DNA from: Sphingomonadales bacterium
Lineage (GTDB): Bacteria; Pseudomonadota; Alphaproteobacteria; Sphingomonadales; Sphingomonadaceae
Length of the DNA: 64,000 nt
Direction of reading: 5' to 3'
NCBI GenBank assembly: GCA_016707885.1
Contig: JADJGU010000004.1
Coordinates: 1-64,000 of the forward strand
In this document: positions 52,234 to 61,419 of the stretch, piece by piece
How the letters are laid out: every line of letters starts with the position of its first letter
Numbering within the stretch: position 1 is the stretch's first letter
The notes under the pieces: generated by a model
Database searches by the model: none
What the model was told of the DNA's origin: nothing
Seen by the model: only the letters and a program-made list of their open reading frames with translations
Made by a program: the position numbers and the translations under genes

Positions 52234-53499
52234 CTAAACTACGGTCACCAGCCCGATGACCGCACCGGTCATTGCCGAGGCGAGGTTTCCGGCAGCCCAG
52301 CTTTTCATCCCCAGCGCCGCTGCCTCGCCGCGGCGGTCAGGGCAGAGCGTGCCGATGGTCGAGACCAGCAACCCGACGCTGGCCAGATTGGCGACGCCGC
52401 ACAGCGCATAAGTGACGATCAACTGGCTGCGCGGGCCGAGTTCTCCCGCCGGAAGCGCCGCCAGATCGAGATAGGCGACATATTCGTTGAGGATCGCCTT
52501 GGTGCCCATCAGCGCGCCGGCAGTGGGTGCTTCGCTCCACGGCACGCCGATCGCCCACATCAGCGGCGCGAAGAGCCAGCCGAACATACGCCGCAGGGTC
52601 AGTTCCTCGCCGCCCACCAGCGGCAATACCGCAAGCATCTGATCGACAAGTGCGACCAGCGCGAAGACCACAATGATCACCCCGATCACCGCGAGGAACA
52701 GTTGCACCCCGTCCATCGTCCCGCGAATGATCGCGTCGATGCTGCTGTCATATTTGAGGCTGGTGTCATCCGGATCGGTTGCGGTCTTGCCATCCCCCGG
52801 CACCATCAGCCGTGCAATCAGCACAGCAGCGGGCAGCGAGATCAGCGAGGCTGAAATCATGTGACCGACCGCATCGGGCACGGTTTTCGACAATGTGGTC
52901 GCATAGAGAATCAGGATCGCACCCGATATCGTCGACATCGTCAGCGCCATGATCATGAACAGCTCAGCCCGGCTCATCCGCTCGAAATATGCGCGCAGCA
53001 CCAAGGGCGCTTCGACCACACCGAGGAAGATATTCGCACCCCCACCCAACCCGACAACGCCACTGACGCCCAATGTCCGCTGCAACGCCCAGCTGAGGCC
53101 TCGCACGATCCACGACAGGATTTTCCAGTGCCAGAGCAAAGCCGAAATCGCGGAAAAGACGATCACCAGCGGCAATATCTGGAAAGCAATGATCAGCGGT
53201 GGCTGGTTGCCCTCTGCAACAGCGAAAGGCAAAGGCGCGCCGCCGAGATAGCCAAACATATAGCCGGAGCCGACCAGCGTTGCTTTCTCAATCGCCTGCA
53301 CCGCATGGTTAGCAACGCCAATCGCATCCCAAACAAACGGCACCCGCACGATCAACAGCGCCAGTGCAAGTTGCAGCAGCAAAGCCCCGCCAATCCAGCG
53401 CCAACCGGGAAGCTGTTTCCGGTCCTCAGAAAACGCCCAGGCCAGAAAAACGATGAGCACAACGCCCACCATTCCCTGAAGCTGTGCAAAAATTGCCAA
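52234..53499 (-). CDS. Concentrative nucleoside transporter (CNT/NupC family)
   Basis: 421 residues with about ten membrane helices. CNT signatures: VFSAISALLWHWKILSWIVRGLSWAL, GVSGVVGLGGGANIFLGVVEAPLVLRAYFERMSRAELFMIMALTMSTISGAIL, and LMGTKAILNEYVAYLDLA. Imports nucleosides by cation symport in the inner membrane. It lies 4 nt downstream of the Nudix gene, so the pair forms a likely operon. Confidence 0.94.
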   Translation of the reverse strand: MAIFAQLQGMVGVVLIVFLAWAFSEDRKQLPGWRWIGGALLLQLALALLIVRVPFVWDAIGVANHAVQAIEKATLVGSGYMFGYLGGAPLPFAVAEGNQPPLIIAFQILPLVIVFSAISALLWHWKILSWIVRGLSWALQRTLGVSGVVGLGGGANIFLGVVEAPLVLRAYFERMSRAELFMIMALTMSTISGAILILYATTLSKTVPDAVGHMISASLISLPAAVLIARLMVPGDGKTATDPDDTSLKYDSSIDAIIRGTMDGVQLFLAVIGVIIVVFALVALVDQMLAVLPLVGGEELTLRRMFGWLFAPLMWAIGVPWSEAPTAGALMGTKAILNEYVAYLDLAALPAGELGPRSQLIVTYALCGVANLASVGLLVSTIGTLCPDRRGEAAALGMKSWAAGNLASAMTGAVIGLVTVV

Positions 53500-53503
53500 G
53501 CGC

Positions 53504-54304
53504 CTAGCCGCGCGTCGCGGTGGTCATCGCCTCGGCAACCACCGGATAGCCATGCCCGTCGGGGATGCAGATATGCGGCACCCCGTCGCGTTCCTCTACA
53601 TAGGTCAGCAGCAGCTTGACCGGATGTTCTGCAGCGTGGGCAGCAGCATCGTCAAAACTTTCGAACAGCGCCAACCGTTCCAGATTGCGCACGGTCGGGA
53701 AGATCGCCTTCACCTCTTTGCGCGCAATCTTGTCGAGCACGCCCGGTGCGCTGTCCCAGAACAGCATGCGGTTTTCGGTATTGTCGACCACTGCCGGCAG
53801 ATGCGCATCACCCGCGTTGAGCAGATAGAAACGGGTATCGAACACCCGTGTTTCCAGATTGGGCGGGCGCCAGCGGGCCCAGGGGACGAGCTGGTCGAGC
53901 TGCGGCGTCCAGCCATAATCGTCGCAAATTTCCTTTAGGCTCGCCCCATCGTGCAGCGCGGCGCGCGCTTCAGCACAATCGGCAGCGTCGGTTACGCCAT
54001 CCAGCGCGAGTGCCAGCCCAGCCTCTTCAATCGTTTCGCGGATCACCGCCAGCCGCGCTGCCGCTTCGTGCAGATCGAGCCCATGATCGATGATGCCCGC
54101 ATAAGCGCGGTCATGATCGTCGACCTTGCCGCCCGGGAAAACAACCATGCCCCCGGCAAAGGCCATCGACTTCACCCGCTCGACCATCAGGATCAGCGGC
54201 GGGCCGCCCTCCGGATTGTTGCGGAAAATGACCATGGTGGCGGCGGGGGTCGCGGGCGGCATGACTTCGCCGGTGACGGGGTGGATCAATAATTCTTCAG
54301 ACAT
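53504..54304 (-). CDS. Nudix hydrolase-like protein
   Basis: 266 residues from ATG 54304. A Nudix box is readable as MVVFPGGKVDD, then an insertion, then RLAVIRETIEEAGLAL (the R-E-T-x-E-E-x-G core), which coordinates metal for pyrophosphate hydrolysis. An N-terminal ILMVERVKSMAFAGG and a C-terminal RMLFWDSAPGVLDKIARKEVKAIFPTVRNLERL follow. Its exact substrate is unknown. It lies just upstream of CNT and diverges from the ECF sigma gene. Confidence 0.85.
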   Translation of the reverse strand: MSEELLIHPVTGEVMPPATPAATMVIFRNNPEGGPPLILMVERVKSMAFAGGMVVFPGGKVDDHDRAYAGIIDHGLDLHEAAARLAVIRETIEEAGLALALDGVTDAADCAEARAALHDGASLKEICDDYGWTPQLDQLVPWARWRPPNLETRVFDTRFYLLNAGDAHLPAVVDNTENRMLFWDSAPGVLDKIARKEVKAIFPTVRNLERLALFESFDDAAAHAAEHPVKLLLTYVEERDGVPHICIPDGHGYPVVAEAMTTATRG

Positions 54305-54419
54305 CGCCCCCTTTGCAGCATGGAAAGCCGCGTCTGCCAAGCTATCATTTTTCTGCGAAGGGTTTTTGTAACCCGCACGTTATAGCATCAAAGGCTGCAA
54401 TGCTGAGGACCGAAGCTTA

Positions 54420-54989
54420 ATGGCAACAACCGCGCAAGCGATAGCGAGTGAAAGCGATGACGCGCTAATGGCGCGCGTCGCGGCGCGTGATGCCGATGCC
54501 TTGCGCCTGCTCGCTGATCGCCATGCCGACATCCCCTGGCGGATCGCCTATCGCATGCTGAACGACGCTGCCGAGGCCGAAGATGTGGCCCAAGATGCGC
54601 TGTTGCGACTCTGGCAATATGCCGAACGCTGGCAGGCGGGCGGACCCGGTGTGGCCGCATGGCTGACGCGGGTATCGACGAACGCCTGCCTCGACCGCAT
54701 CCGCCGCCGCCGCTTTGTCGGCGACGATGCGGTGCCCGAACGCGCCGACGAAAGTCCGTTGGCCGACGAAAAGATAGAGCAGGACGATGTGCGCGGCGCT
54801 GTCGCTACCTGCATTGAGGCACTACCCGACCGGCAACGCGCAGCGATTGTGCTGACCTATTATGAGGAAAGGCAAAACAGAATGGCCGCCGACATATTGG
54901 CCATGCAGATCAAGGCGTTTGAATCACTGCTGTTTCGCGCGCGGGCTAGCTTGCGCGATTGCGTCGAAGGCAAAGGGGTTGGCGCATGA
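54420..54989 (+). CDS. ECF-type RNA polymerase sigma factor
   Basis: 189 residues, sigma-70 group 4. Region 2 reads as DALRLLADRHADIPWRIAYRMLNDAAEAEDVAQDALLRLWQYA, region 4 as CIEALPDRQRAAIVLTYYEERQNRMAADILAMQIKAFESLLFRARASLRD, a typical ECF layout with a divergent HTH. It is the first gene of a two-gene unit: the ATG of the next gene lies in its stop (ATGA at 54986-54989), the usual sigma/anti-sigma coupling. A TGTAACCCGC-type stretch at 54366-54375 could be an autoregulated promoter. Confidence 0.92.
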   Translation: MATTAQAIASESDDALMARVAARDADALRLLADRHADIPWRIAYRMLNDAAEAEDVAQDALLRLWQYAERWQAGGPGVAAWLTRVSTNACLDRIRRRRFVGDDAVPERADESPLADEKIEQDDVRGAVATCIEALPDRQRAAIVLTYYEERQNRMAADILAMQIKAFESLLFRARASLRDCVEGKGVGA

Positions 54990-55940
54990 CCGAACCCGCC
55001 TTTCCCCCGCACATCGCCGCTGCGCTCGACCGGCTGACGGTTCCGCCGCTGCCGAAAGGCTTTGGCGACCGGCTGGCCGCGCGTCTTGCAGCCGGTGATT
55101 TGCCCGCTGAATCCAATTCAATTGCTCCCCCACTTGCTCCAACTCGCCGACGGTTTGGTAACACAGGCTGGCGCCGTTCGGGGCGGATTGTCACGGTGGT
55201 CGCCGCTTTCGGTATCGCCACCGCAACCGCCGCCGCATCAGGCTTTTTCGGGGCACCCGTCTATGTGCCTGTGGTGAGCGATGCACTTGCCAAGGCCAAG
55301 CTGGTCGAACTGCCCCAAAAGGATTTTCCCAAGCCCAAAGCAAAACCCCGCTGTCGTCAGCAAGGAAATGGTTCCAGCTAAACCGGAAACCGAACTCACC
55401 CCGAACGGACGCCAGGCGGTGCGCGCGCTATACCAGCGGCTGCGCACTGATCCCGAGTTTCGGGCACTGCCAAGGCAGGAACGTCTCGCCATCGCACGGC
55501 AGGAAATCGAGACCATGCTCGAAAAAGGAGAAGTAACACTCCCTGAACTGCGGCGCGCGCTTGCCGAACATCGGCTGCTGCAAAATCCTGCAATCCGGCG
55601 CAAAATCGGACGCGAGCTGGCGCGCCGCGAAATGGCGCAGCGCAAGAAAGCCGCGACCGGCGCAGCCGTGGAAGACAAGGCCGCGAATCGGGAACAGCTG
55701 CAACAGCCCCGGATTGATCCAGCCAAGGCGGAAGCGCGACGCGAAGCATTTCGTCAATTGCCACCCGAACAGCAGGCGCGCGTCCGCGAATTGCGCGAGC
55801 AGATGCGGACAGCCGCACCTGCAGAGCGTCGCGCCATCCGCCGCGAATTGCTGGCCATCGTGCAATCAGCGTCAGCAGCTTCGCCTGAAGCACAAAAAAT
55901 TGCGCCTGAAAACGAAGGGAATGGCGAGGTTGTGCGTTGA
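54986..55940 (+). pseudogene. Probable anti-sigma factor with periplasmic coiled-coil, split by a frameshift
   Basis: Begins in the sigma stop codon. N-terminal IAAALDRLTVPPLPKGFGDRLAARLAAGDLP is a short cytoplasmic sigma-binding-like helix pair; a membrane helix follows (IVTVVAAFGIATATAAASGFFGA). The frame then reaches a false end at 55379-55381. With one C removed from the CCCC run at 55346-55349 it continues KPAVVSKEMVPAKPETELTPNGRQAVRAL and forms a long Arg/Glu/Ala coiled-coil region (EARREAFRQLPPEQQARVRELREQMR), like DUF3106 or metal-sensor domains. The full protein would have about 317 residues. No zinc-type HxxxCxxC is seen. Confidence 0.65.
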
Positions 55941-55993
55941 ATATCTGAAGGCAGTGACAAACGGCCTTCAATAGACAGCAAAGGACAAAAGCC

Positions 55994-56509
55994 ATGAAAA
56001 AGCTGATAGCGTTTACCCTCACTGCAGCATTCCTGACCGGAATCGCACAAGCAGAACCGCAAACCCGCACCTCGACCTTTGATGGTCCCAAGGCCAGCGG
56101 CACGAAGACCACCGTTCGTGACAAGGACGCAGGCACTTTCAGTTCAGACAAGATCGTGACCCGCAAAAGCGACGGTGCGACGGCAACCACCGAACGCGAC
56201 CGTCAGCGTACCGATACCAGCTTCACCGGCAGCGGGTCGCGCACCGGCTTCAACGGCAAGACCGCAACCTACGATTATGAGCGGACAAAGACCGACAATG
56301 GCTGGACTGCAACTGGCAGCGGCACTGGCCCGAATGGCGGCGAGTACAGCTATTCGGGTTCCAAAACCCGCACCGAAAACGGTTTCACCGCCAACCGTTC
56401 AGCTTCGCGCAATGGCACAGAAATCTATAACCGCAACGATACGGTGACGAGGTCGAACGGCAATGTGACTCGCGACACCAGCGTCACCCGCAGGCAGCGC
56501 AAACGCTGA
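55994..56509 (+). CDS. Exported Thr/Ser/Gly/Asn-rich repetitive protein
   Basis: 171 residues with a signal peptide (KLIAFTLTAAFLTGIAQA). The mature part is low in hydrophobic residues and repeats a pattern of about 25-30 residues, each a G-x-N/T-G-x3-Y or S-G-S/T-T unit (SGSRTGFNGKTATYDYERT, TGSGTGPNGGEYSYSGSKT, TANRSASRNGTEIYNRND). No Cys. It looks extracellular or periplasmic, perhaps amyloid-like or matrix-like. It follows the anti-sigma gene and could be under that sigma factor; nothing in the sequence proves this. Confidence 0.65.
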   Translation: MKKLIAFTLTAAFLTGIAQAEPQTRTSTFDGPKASGTKTTVRDKDAGTFSSDKIVTRKSDGATATTERDRQRTDTSFTGSGSRTGFNGKTATYDYERTKTDNGWTATGSGTGPNGGEYSYSGSKTRTENGFTANRSASRNGTEIYNRNDTVTRSNGNVTRDTSVTRRQRKR

Positions 56510-56510
56510 G

Positions 56511-56547
56511 GCGGGACACCCTCTCCCTTCCCCCTTGGCCGTCCCGC
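56511..56547 (+). terminator. Possible terminator hairpin after the repetitive protein
   Basis: GCGGGAC (56511-56517) pairs with GTCCCGC (56541-56547) across a 23-nt pyrimidine-rich loop, two nt after the stop of the repetitive gene. There is no strong T tract, so termination is uncertain. Confidence 0.4.
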
Positions 56548-56678
56548 TGTTCATCACACACCCGGCGGGGCGGCCAGCCTGTTCGTCCTGACTGTAAACA
56601 TTGTGTGGCGACGCTTGCCACAACCCACGCACACTGGCACCATCACGACATCCGCACCGCAACTCGGGGAGAAGCTGG

Positions 56679-57287
56679 ATGGGTATCGTCGAATTGCTGG
56701 GCCTGGCAGCCAGTGTCAGCTTGTTATCAGGTTGGCGGCTCTACCTCACCGTCTTCGCAACCGGCCTCGCAATGTATTTCGGCGTCGTCGACCTTCCCGA
56801 AAATCTGAAAATGCTCGATGCGCTCGCCAACCCATGGGTTATCGGAATATCAGGGCTTGGAGCGGTTGCGGAGTTTTTCGCCGACAAGGTGGCCTGGCTC
56901 GATTCGATCTGGGATGGGCTCAACACGCTCGTCCGCCCGCTGGGTGGCGCGCTGCTCGCGCTCGCCGTGGTCGATGCGGGTGATCCTGTGTGGCAAGTGA
57001 TCGTCTTCTTGCTTGGTGGCGGTGCCGCGCTGGCCAGCCATGCGACCAAGGCAACGACCCGTGCGGCGGTCAACACCAGCCCGGAGCCGGTGAGCAACAT
57101 CATCCTTTCCACCGCCGAAGATGTGGTGACCGGCGGCTTGCTTGTGCTTGCCTTTGCCTATCCAGTCGCCGCCGCGCTCATCGCTCTGGTGTTGCTCGCT
57201 CTTACCATCTGGGGACTGTTTGCGGCGAAGCGCATGTTGCAGAAATTGTTCGCGCCGCAACCCGGCCCCACTCCACCACAGGGGTAA
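56679..57287 (+). CDS. DUF4126 membrane protein
   Basis: 202 residues from ATG 56679 with GGGGAGAAG about 7 nt upstream. Four to five membrane helices: LLGLAASVSLLSGWRLYLTVFATGLAM, FFADKVAWLDSIWDGLNTLVRPLGGALLALAVV, VIVFLLGGGAALASHATKATTRAAVNTSPEPVSN, VVTGGLLVLAFAYPVAAALIALVLLALTIWGLF. The ATRAAVNTSPEP motif is a hallmark of DUF4126. Function not known. Confidence 0.88.
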   Translation: MGIVELLGLAASVSLLSGWRLYLTVFATGLAMYFGVVDLPENLKMLDALANPWVIGISGLGAVAEFFADKVAWLDSIWDGLNTLVRPLGGALLALAVVDAGDPVWQVIVFLLGGGAALASHATKATTRAAVNTSPEPVSNIILSTAEDVVTGGLLVLAFAYPVAAALIALVLLALTIWGLFAAKRMLQKLFAPQPGPTPPQG

Positions 57288-57299
57288 GGCCCAAGCAGT

Positions 57300-58205
57300 T
57301 TATTCCGTTCCGGTCCCCTGACGGAACAAGACCTGCTGAAAGGCGGATTGGGCAGGCGCTGACTGCACGGGTACCGGCTTGCCGCGTTGTTCCATGCCTT
57401 GCTTGCCAAGCCCGGCATAGAGGAAGCCTCCGTCGCGCAACCGGTCGTACAGCCAGTCACGCCTGTGCGGTTCGACCACAAAGCAGCCCTCGCTGGTCCC
57501 CGGCTTGCCGCCCCGCGCCGACATCAGGCTATAGTTGAAATAGCGCCGCCTTTCGGCCGCATAGCTGTGCACCACAATGTCACGTTCGCGCATCGCGCTG
57601 TTGGAAGGGTCGAGCCCGTCGAGCCGCAGTGAAAGACCATTGCGCCCGCGATACAGTTCGCCTCCGCGCGCCGCGCCGAGCGACGACATCCAGCTTTCAT
57701 AGACATTGCCGAATGCATCGGCATAGCCATCGTCATCTGGATCCGAACCGATGCCATGCGCGACAACGACAGGAGTATCGAGACCCTGCCCGCTTTCCAG
57801 ATCAACGATGTAGAGCCGCGGGTCCGCGCTGCGCTTGGCGAAATCGACGACCACCATCATCGACGGCCCGCTGCCGCTGCCCCACTGGCAGACATGTTTT
57901 TCATAGCTCGCCAGCGTTTCGTCGAGCAGCGAGCGATCAAGCCGGTGTTGCGGTATTGCCAGACCTTCTGCCGCTTCGGCCGAATAGACCGACAGCAGTT
58001 TCGCCTTGGCTTCCTGGAAACCGTTGCACGAAAACCGCTTGAACGCGGGACCAATGGGCTGTGCCGTGATCAGGGTCGCATCCCCGGTGCCCGGCTGGAA
58101 AACAATCTCCGATTGCGCAATTGCAGGTGCAGCAAAGGCAGCGATGCCGAGCACCGCGCATAAAGCGTTTCGATACGCTGCGAATCTGCCCCCAGGTCGC
58201 TGCAT
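57300..58205 (-). CDS. Murein L,D-transpeptidase catalytic domain family protein
   Basis: 301 residues with signal peptide (RNALCAVLGIAAFAAPAIAQ). The catalytic part reads MMVVVDFAKRSADPRLYIVDLESGQGLDTPVVVAHGIGSD, then DIVVHSYAAERRRYF, and the active-site cysteine in GGKPGTSEGCFVVEPHRRDWLYD, in the pattern of the L,D-transpeptidase-like family PF13645. Two further Cys (FSCNGF, HVCQWG). It probably cross-links or trims peptidoglycan in the periplasm. Divergent from uvrA. Confidence 0.85.
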   Translation of the reverse strand: MQRPGGRFAAYRNALCAVLGIAAFAAPAIAQSEIVFQPGTGDATLITAQPIGPAFKRFSCNGFQEAKAKLLSVYSAEAAEGLAIPQHRLDRSLLDETLASYEKHVCQWGSGSGPSMMVVVDFAKRSADPRLYIVDLESGQGLDTPVVVAHGIGSDPDDDGYADAFGNVYESWMSSLGAARGGELYRGRNGLSLRLDGLDPSNSAMRERDIVVHSYAAERRRYFNYSLMSARGGKPGTSEGCFVVEPHRRDWLYDRLRDGGFLYAGLGKQGMEQRGKPVPVQSAPAQSAFQQVLFRQGTGTE

Positions 58206-58318
58206 GATGTTCAATTTACAGCAAAAGCGCCGGGTTGCAAAACCCCTCACGCACCGCCATCTCGTTTTGGAACAGCGCGACTCTTGCGCTTTGCGAACAA
58301 ATCTGGAACAAGCGTCCC

Positions 58319-61267
58319 ATGTCACTCACCCACATCAGCGTGCGCGGTGCGCGCGAGCACAACCTCAAAGGCGTAGATATCGACCTGCCGCGCGACAAGC
58401 TGATCGTGATTACCGGCCTGTCGGGAAGCGGGAAATCCAGCCTCGCCTTTGACACCATCTATGCCGAGGGGCAGCGGCGCTATGTGGAATCGCTTAGCGC
58501 CTATGCGCGGCAGTTTCTGGAGATGATGCAGAAGCCCGATGTCGAGCATATCGAAGGCCTCAGCCCCGCCATCTCGATCGAGCAGAAAACCACCAGCCGC
58601 AACCCGCGCTCGACTGTCGCGACGGTCACCGAAATCTACGACTATATGCGCCTGCTCTGGGCGCGCGTTGGCATACCCTATTCGCCCGCGACCGGCCTGC
58701 CGATTACCGCGCAAACGGTGACGCAGATGGTCGACCGGGTGATGCAGCTGCCCGAAGGCACGCGCGCTTACCTACTCGCCCCCGTCGTTCGCGGGCGCAA
58801 GGGCGAGTATCGCAAGGAACTGCTCGAATGGCAGAAAGCCGGCTACACCCGCGTGCGCATCGACGGCGAATTCTATGCGATTGAAGAGGCCCCGGCGCTC
58901 GACAAGAAATACAAGCATGACATCGAGGTCGTGGTCGACCGCATCGTCGTGAAGGACGGCATCCAGACGCGGCTGGCGGACTCGTTTGAGCAGGCGTTGA
59001 AGCTGGCCGAGGGGCTGGCCTTCGTCGATCTGGCGGATGGCACGGTGGCCGAAGCGATGGGCGGTGCGGATAGCGTTCCGACCGCCTTTGGGGAGGCCAG
59101 AGCGACCTTTACCCCTGCCCCAAGCAACGTCACCGGCGGCGCGATGAAAGGCACCGGCCTGCCGCCCAACCGCATCGTGTTCAGCGAGAAGTTCGCCTGC
59201 CCGGTCTCAGGCTTCACCATCGCCGAAATCGAACCGCGCCTGTTCAGCTTCAACGCGCCGCAGGGGGCCTGCCCCGATTGCGACGGGCTGGGCGAGCGGC
59301 TGGAGTTCGACCCGCAGCTGGTGGTGCCGAACGAGGCGTTGAGCCTGAAGCAGGGCGCGGTCGTGCCTTGGGCGAAATCGAACCCGCCTAGCCCCTATTA
59401 TATGCAGGTGCTGGCGAGCCTGGCGAAAGCCTATGACTTTGATCTGACCACCCCGTGGAACGCGCTGCAGCCGGACCAGCGGATGATCATCCTGCACGGC
59501 ACCGGCGGGCTGCCGGTCGAGCTGACCTTCATGGACGGGCGCAAGGAATATACCGTGCGCAAGCCGTTTGAGGGTGTGATCGGCAACCTCAACCGCCGCA
59601 TGTTGCAGACCGACAGCGCGTGGATGCGCGAGGAGCTGGGCAAGTTCCAGACCAGCCAGCCCTGCGAAACCTGCCACGGCGCACGCCTCAAGCCCGAGGC
59701 GCTGAGCGTCAAGATCGCGGGCACCAACATCTCCGAACCCACGCGGATGAGCGTATCGGATGCGCTGGTCTGGTTCAGCACTCTCGACGCGCAACTCACC
59801 CCCACCCAGTCACAAATCGCCAAGGCCATCCTCAAGGAAATCAACGAGCGGCTGGGCTTCCTCAACAATGTCGGGCTCGATTATCTGAACCTCGATCGCA
59901 CTAGCGGCACCTTGAGCGGCGGGGAGAGCCAGCGCATCCGCCTCGCCTCGCAAATCGGCAGCGGCCTGTCGGGCGTGCTCTATGTGCTCGATGAACCCAG
60001 CATCGGCCTGCACCAGAAGGATAATGACCGGCTGCTCGCCACGCTGCAACGACTCCGCGATCTCGGCAACACCGTGATCGTCGTCGAGCATGACGAGGAT
60101 GCCATCCGCACCGCCGACTGGATCGTCGATCTCGGCCCCGGTGCGGGCGTGCATGGCGGCACGGTGATGGCGGAGGGGACGCTGGAGACGATCCTCAAGG
60201 CCAAATCGCTCACCGCCGATTACCTCAACGGCACCCGCGAAATCGCGGTCCCGAAGACGCGGCGCAAGGGCAACAAGAAGAAGCTCACCCTCCACGGCGC
60301 GCGCGCGAACAACCTCAAAAATGTCACTGCGAGCATCCCGCTCGGCACCTTCTGCTGCATCACCGGCGTCTCGGGCTCGGGCAAGTCGAGCTTCACCATC
60401 GACACGCTCTACGCCGCCGCCGCGCGCGCCCTGAACGGCGCGCGCATTCTGGCCGGCGCGCATGACAAGGTGACGGGCCTGGAACATTGCGACAAGGTGA
60501 TCGACATCGACCAGTCACCGATCGGCCGCACCCCGCGCAGCAACCCCGCCACCTATGCCGGCGCCTTCACCAACATCCGCGATTGGTTCGCCGGCCTGCC
60601 CGAGTCCGAGGCGCGCGGCTACAAGCCCGGGCGGTTCAGCTTCAACGTAAAGGGCGGGCGCTGCGAAACGTGCAGCGGCGATGGCCTGATCAAGATCGAG
60701 ATGCACTTCCTGCCCGACGTCTATGTGACGTGCGAGGAATGCCACGGCAAACGCTATAACCGCGAAACGCTGGAGGTGAAGTGGAAGGGGCTGTCGATCG
60801 CCGACGTGCTCGACATGACGGTCGAGGATGCGGTGGAGGTGTTCAAGGCCGTCCCCCCGATCCGCGACAAGATGGCGATGCTGGCAGAGGTCGGCCTCGG
60901 CTATGTCAAGGTCGGCCAGCAGGCGACGACGCTGTCGGGCGGCGAGGCGCAGCGCGTGAAACTCGCCAAGGAACTCAGCCGCCGCAGCACCGGCCAGACG
61001 CTCTACATATTGGACGAGCCCACGACGGGGTTGCATTTCGAGGATGTGCGCAAATTGCTCGAGGTGCTCCACCGGCTGGTCGAACAGGGCAACAGCGTGG
61101 TGGTGATCGAGCATAATCTGGATGTCATCAAGACGGCGGACTGGATTATCGACCTTGGGCCCGAAGGGGGCGTCAAGGGCGGGGAGATTGTGGCGGAGGG
61201 GCGCCGGAAGATGGTTGGCGAAGAACCCGAAGTCATACACGGGGCACTATCTCAAGCCATTGCTTGA
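58319..61267 (+). CDS. uvrA: UvrABC excision nuclease subunit A
   Basis: DNA-damage recognition ATPase of nucleotide excision repair, 982 residues from ATG 58319. Two ABC cassettes: Walker A VITGLSGSGKSSLAFDTIYAEGQRR and ITGVSGSGKSSFTIDTLY; signatures LSGGESQRIRLASQIG and LSGGEAQRVKLAKEL; Walker B YVLDEPSIGLHQKDN and YILDEPTTGLHFED. Zinc modules: CPVSGFTIAE...CPDCDGLG and CETCSGDGLIKIEMHFLPDVYVTCEECHGKRYN. Intact, with no frame problem over 3 kb. Confidence 0.98.
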   Translation: MSLTHISVRGAREHNLKGVDIDLPRDKLIVITGLSGSGKSSLAFDTIYAEGQRRYVESLSAYARQFLEMMQKPDVEHIEGLSPAISIEQKTTSRNPRSTVATVTEIYDYMRLLWARVGIPYSPATGLPITAQTVTQMVDRVMQLPEGTRAYLLAPVVRGRKGEYRKELLEWQKAGYTRVRIDGEFYAIEEAPALDKKYKHDIEVVVDRIVVKDGIQTRLADSFEQALKLAEGLAFVDLADGTVAEAMGGADSVPTAFGEARATFTPAPSNVTGGAMKGTGLPPNRIVFSEKFACPVSGFTIAEIEPRLFSFNAPQGACPDCDGLGERLEFDPQLVVPNEALSLKQGAVVPWAKSNPPSPYYMQVLASLAKAYDFDLTTPWNALQPDQRMIILHGTGGLPVELTFMDGRKEYTVRKPFEGVIGNLNRRMLQTDSAWMREELGKFQTSQPCETCHGARLKPEALSVKIAGTNISEPTRMSVSDALVWFSTLDAQLTPTQSQIAKAILKEINERLGFLNNVGLDYLNLDRTSGTLSGGESQRIRLASQIGSGLSGVLYVLDEPSIGLHQKDNDRLLATLQRLRDLGNTVIVVEHDEDAIRTADWIVDLGPGAGVHGGTVMAEGTLETILKAKSLTADYLNGTREIAVPKTRRKGNKKKLTLHGARANNLKNVTASIPLGTFCCITGVSGSGKSSFTIDTLYAAAARALNGARILAGAHDKVTGLEHCDKVIDIDQSPIGRTPRSNPATYAGAFTNIRDWFAGLPESEARGYKPGRFSFNVKGGRCETCSGDGLIKIEMHFLPDVYVTCEECHGKRYNRETLEVKWKGLSIADVLDMTVEDAVEVFKAVPPIRDKMAMLAEVGLGYVKVGQQATTLSGGEAQRVKLAKELSRRSTGQTLYILDEPTTGLHFEDVRKLLEVLHRLVEQGNSVVVIEHNLDVIKTADWIIDLGPEGGVKGGEIVAEGRRKMVGEEPEVIHGALSQAIA

Positions 61268-61419
61268 AAGAGGGAAGTGAAACCATCTCGCCCATTGAGA
61301 TGAGACGATACAGAAAATTTCAACCTGATCTTTTCAAAGGGTCGTTTTTATTTAGTTGATCGTTTTGTATTTTCTTGGCTATTTTTAGATGTATCGGGAC
61401 ATTGGAATAATCTTAGAGT

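Noticed and set aside
58322..61240. Several minus-strand frames of 120-240 codons opposite uvrA
   Set aside because: uvrA has all ABC and zinc motifs in one frame; the antisense frames show no family match.
61284..61302. Terminator after uvrA (CATCTC/GAGATG hairpin)
   Set aside because: The stem is only 6 bp and lacks a following T tract on the plus strand.
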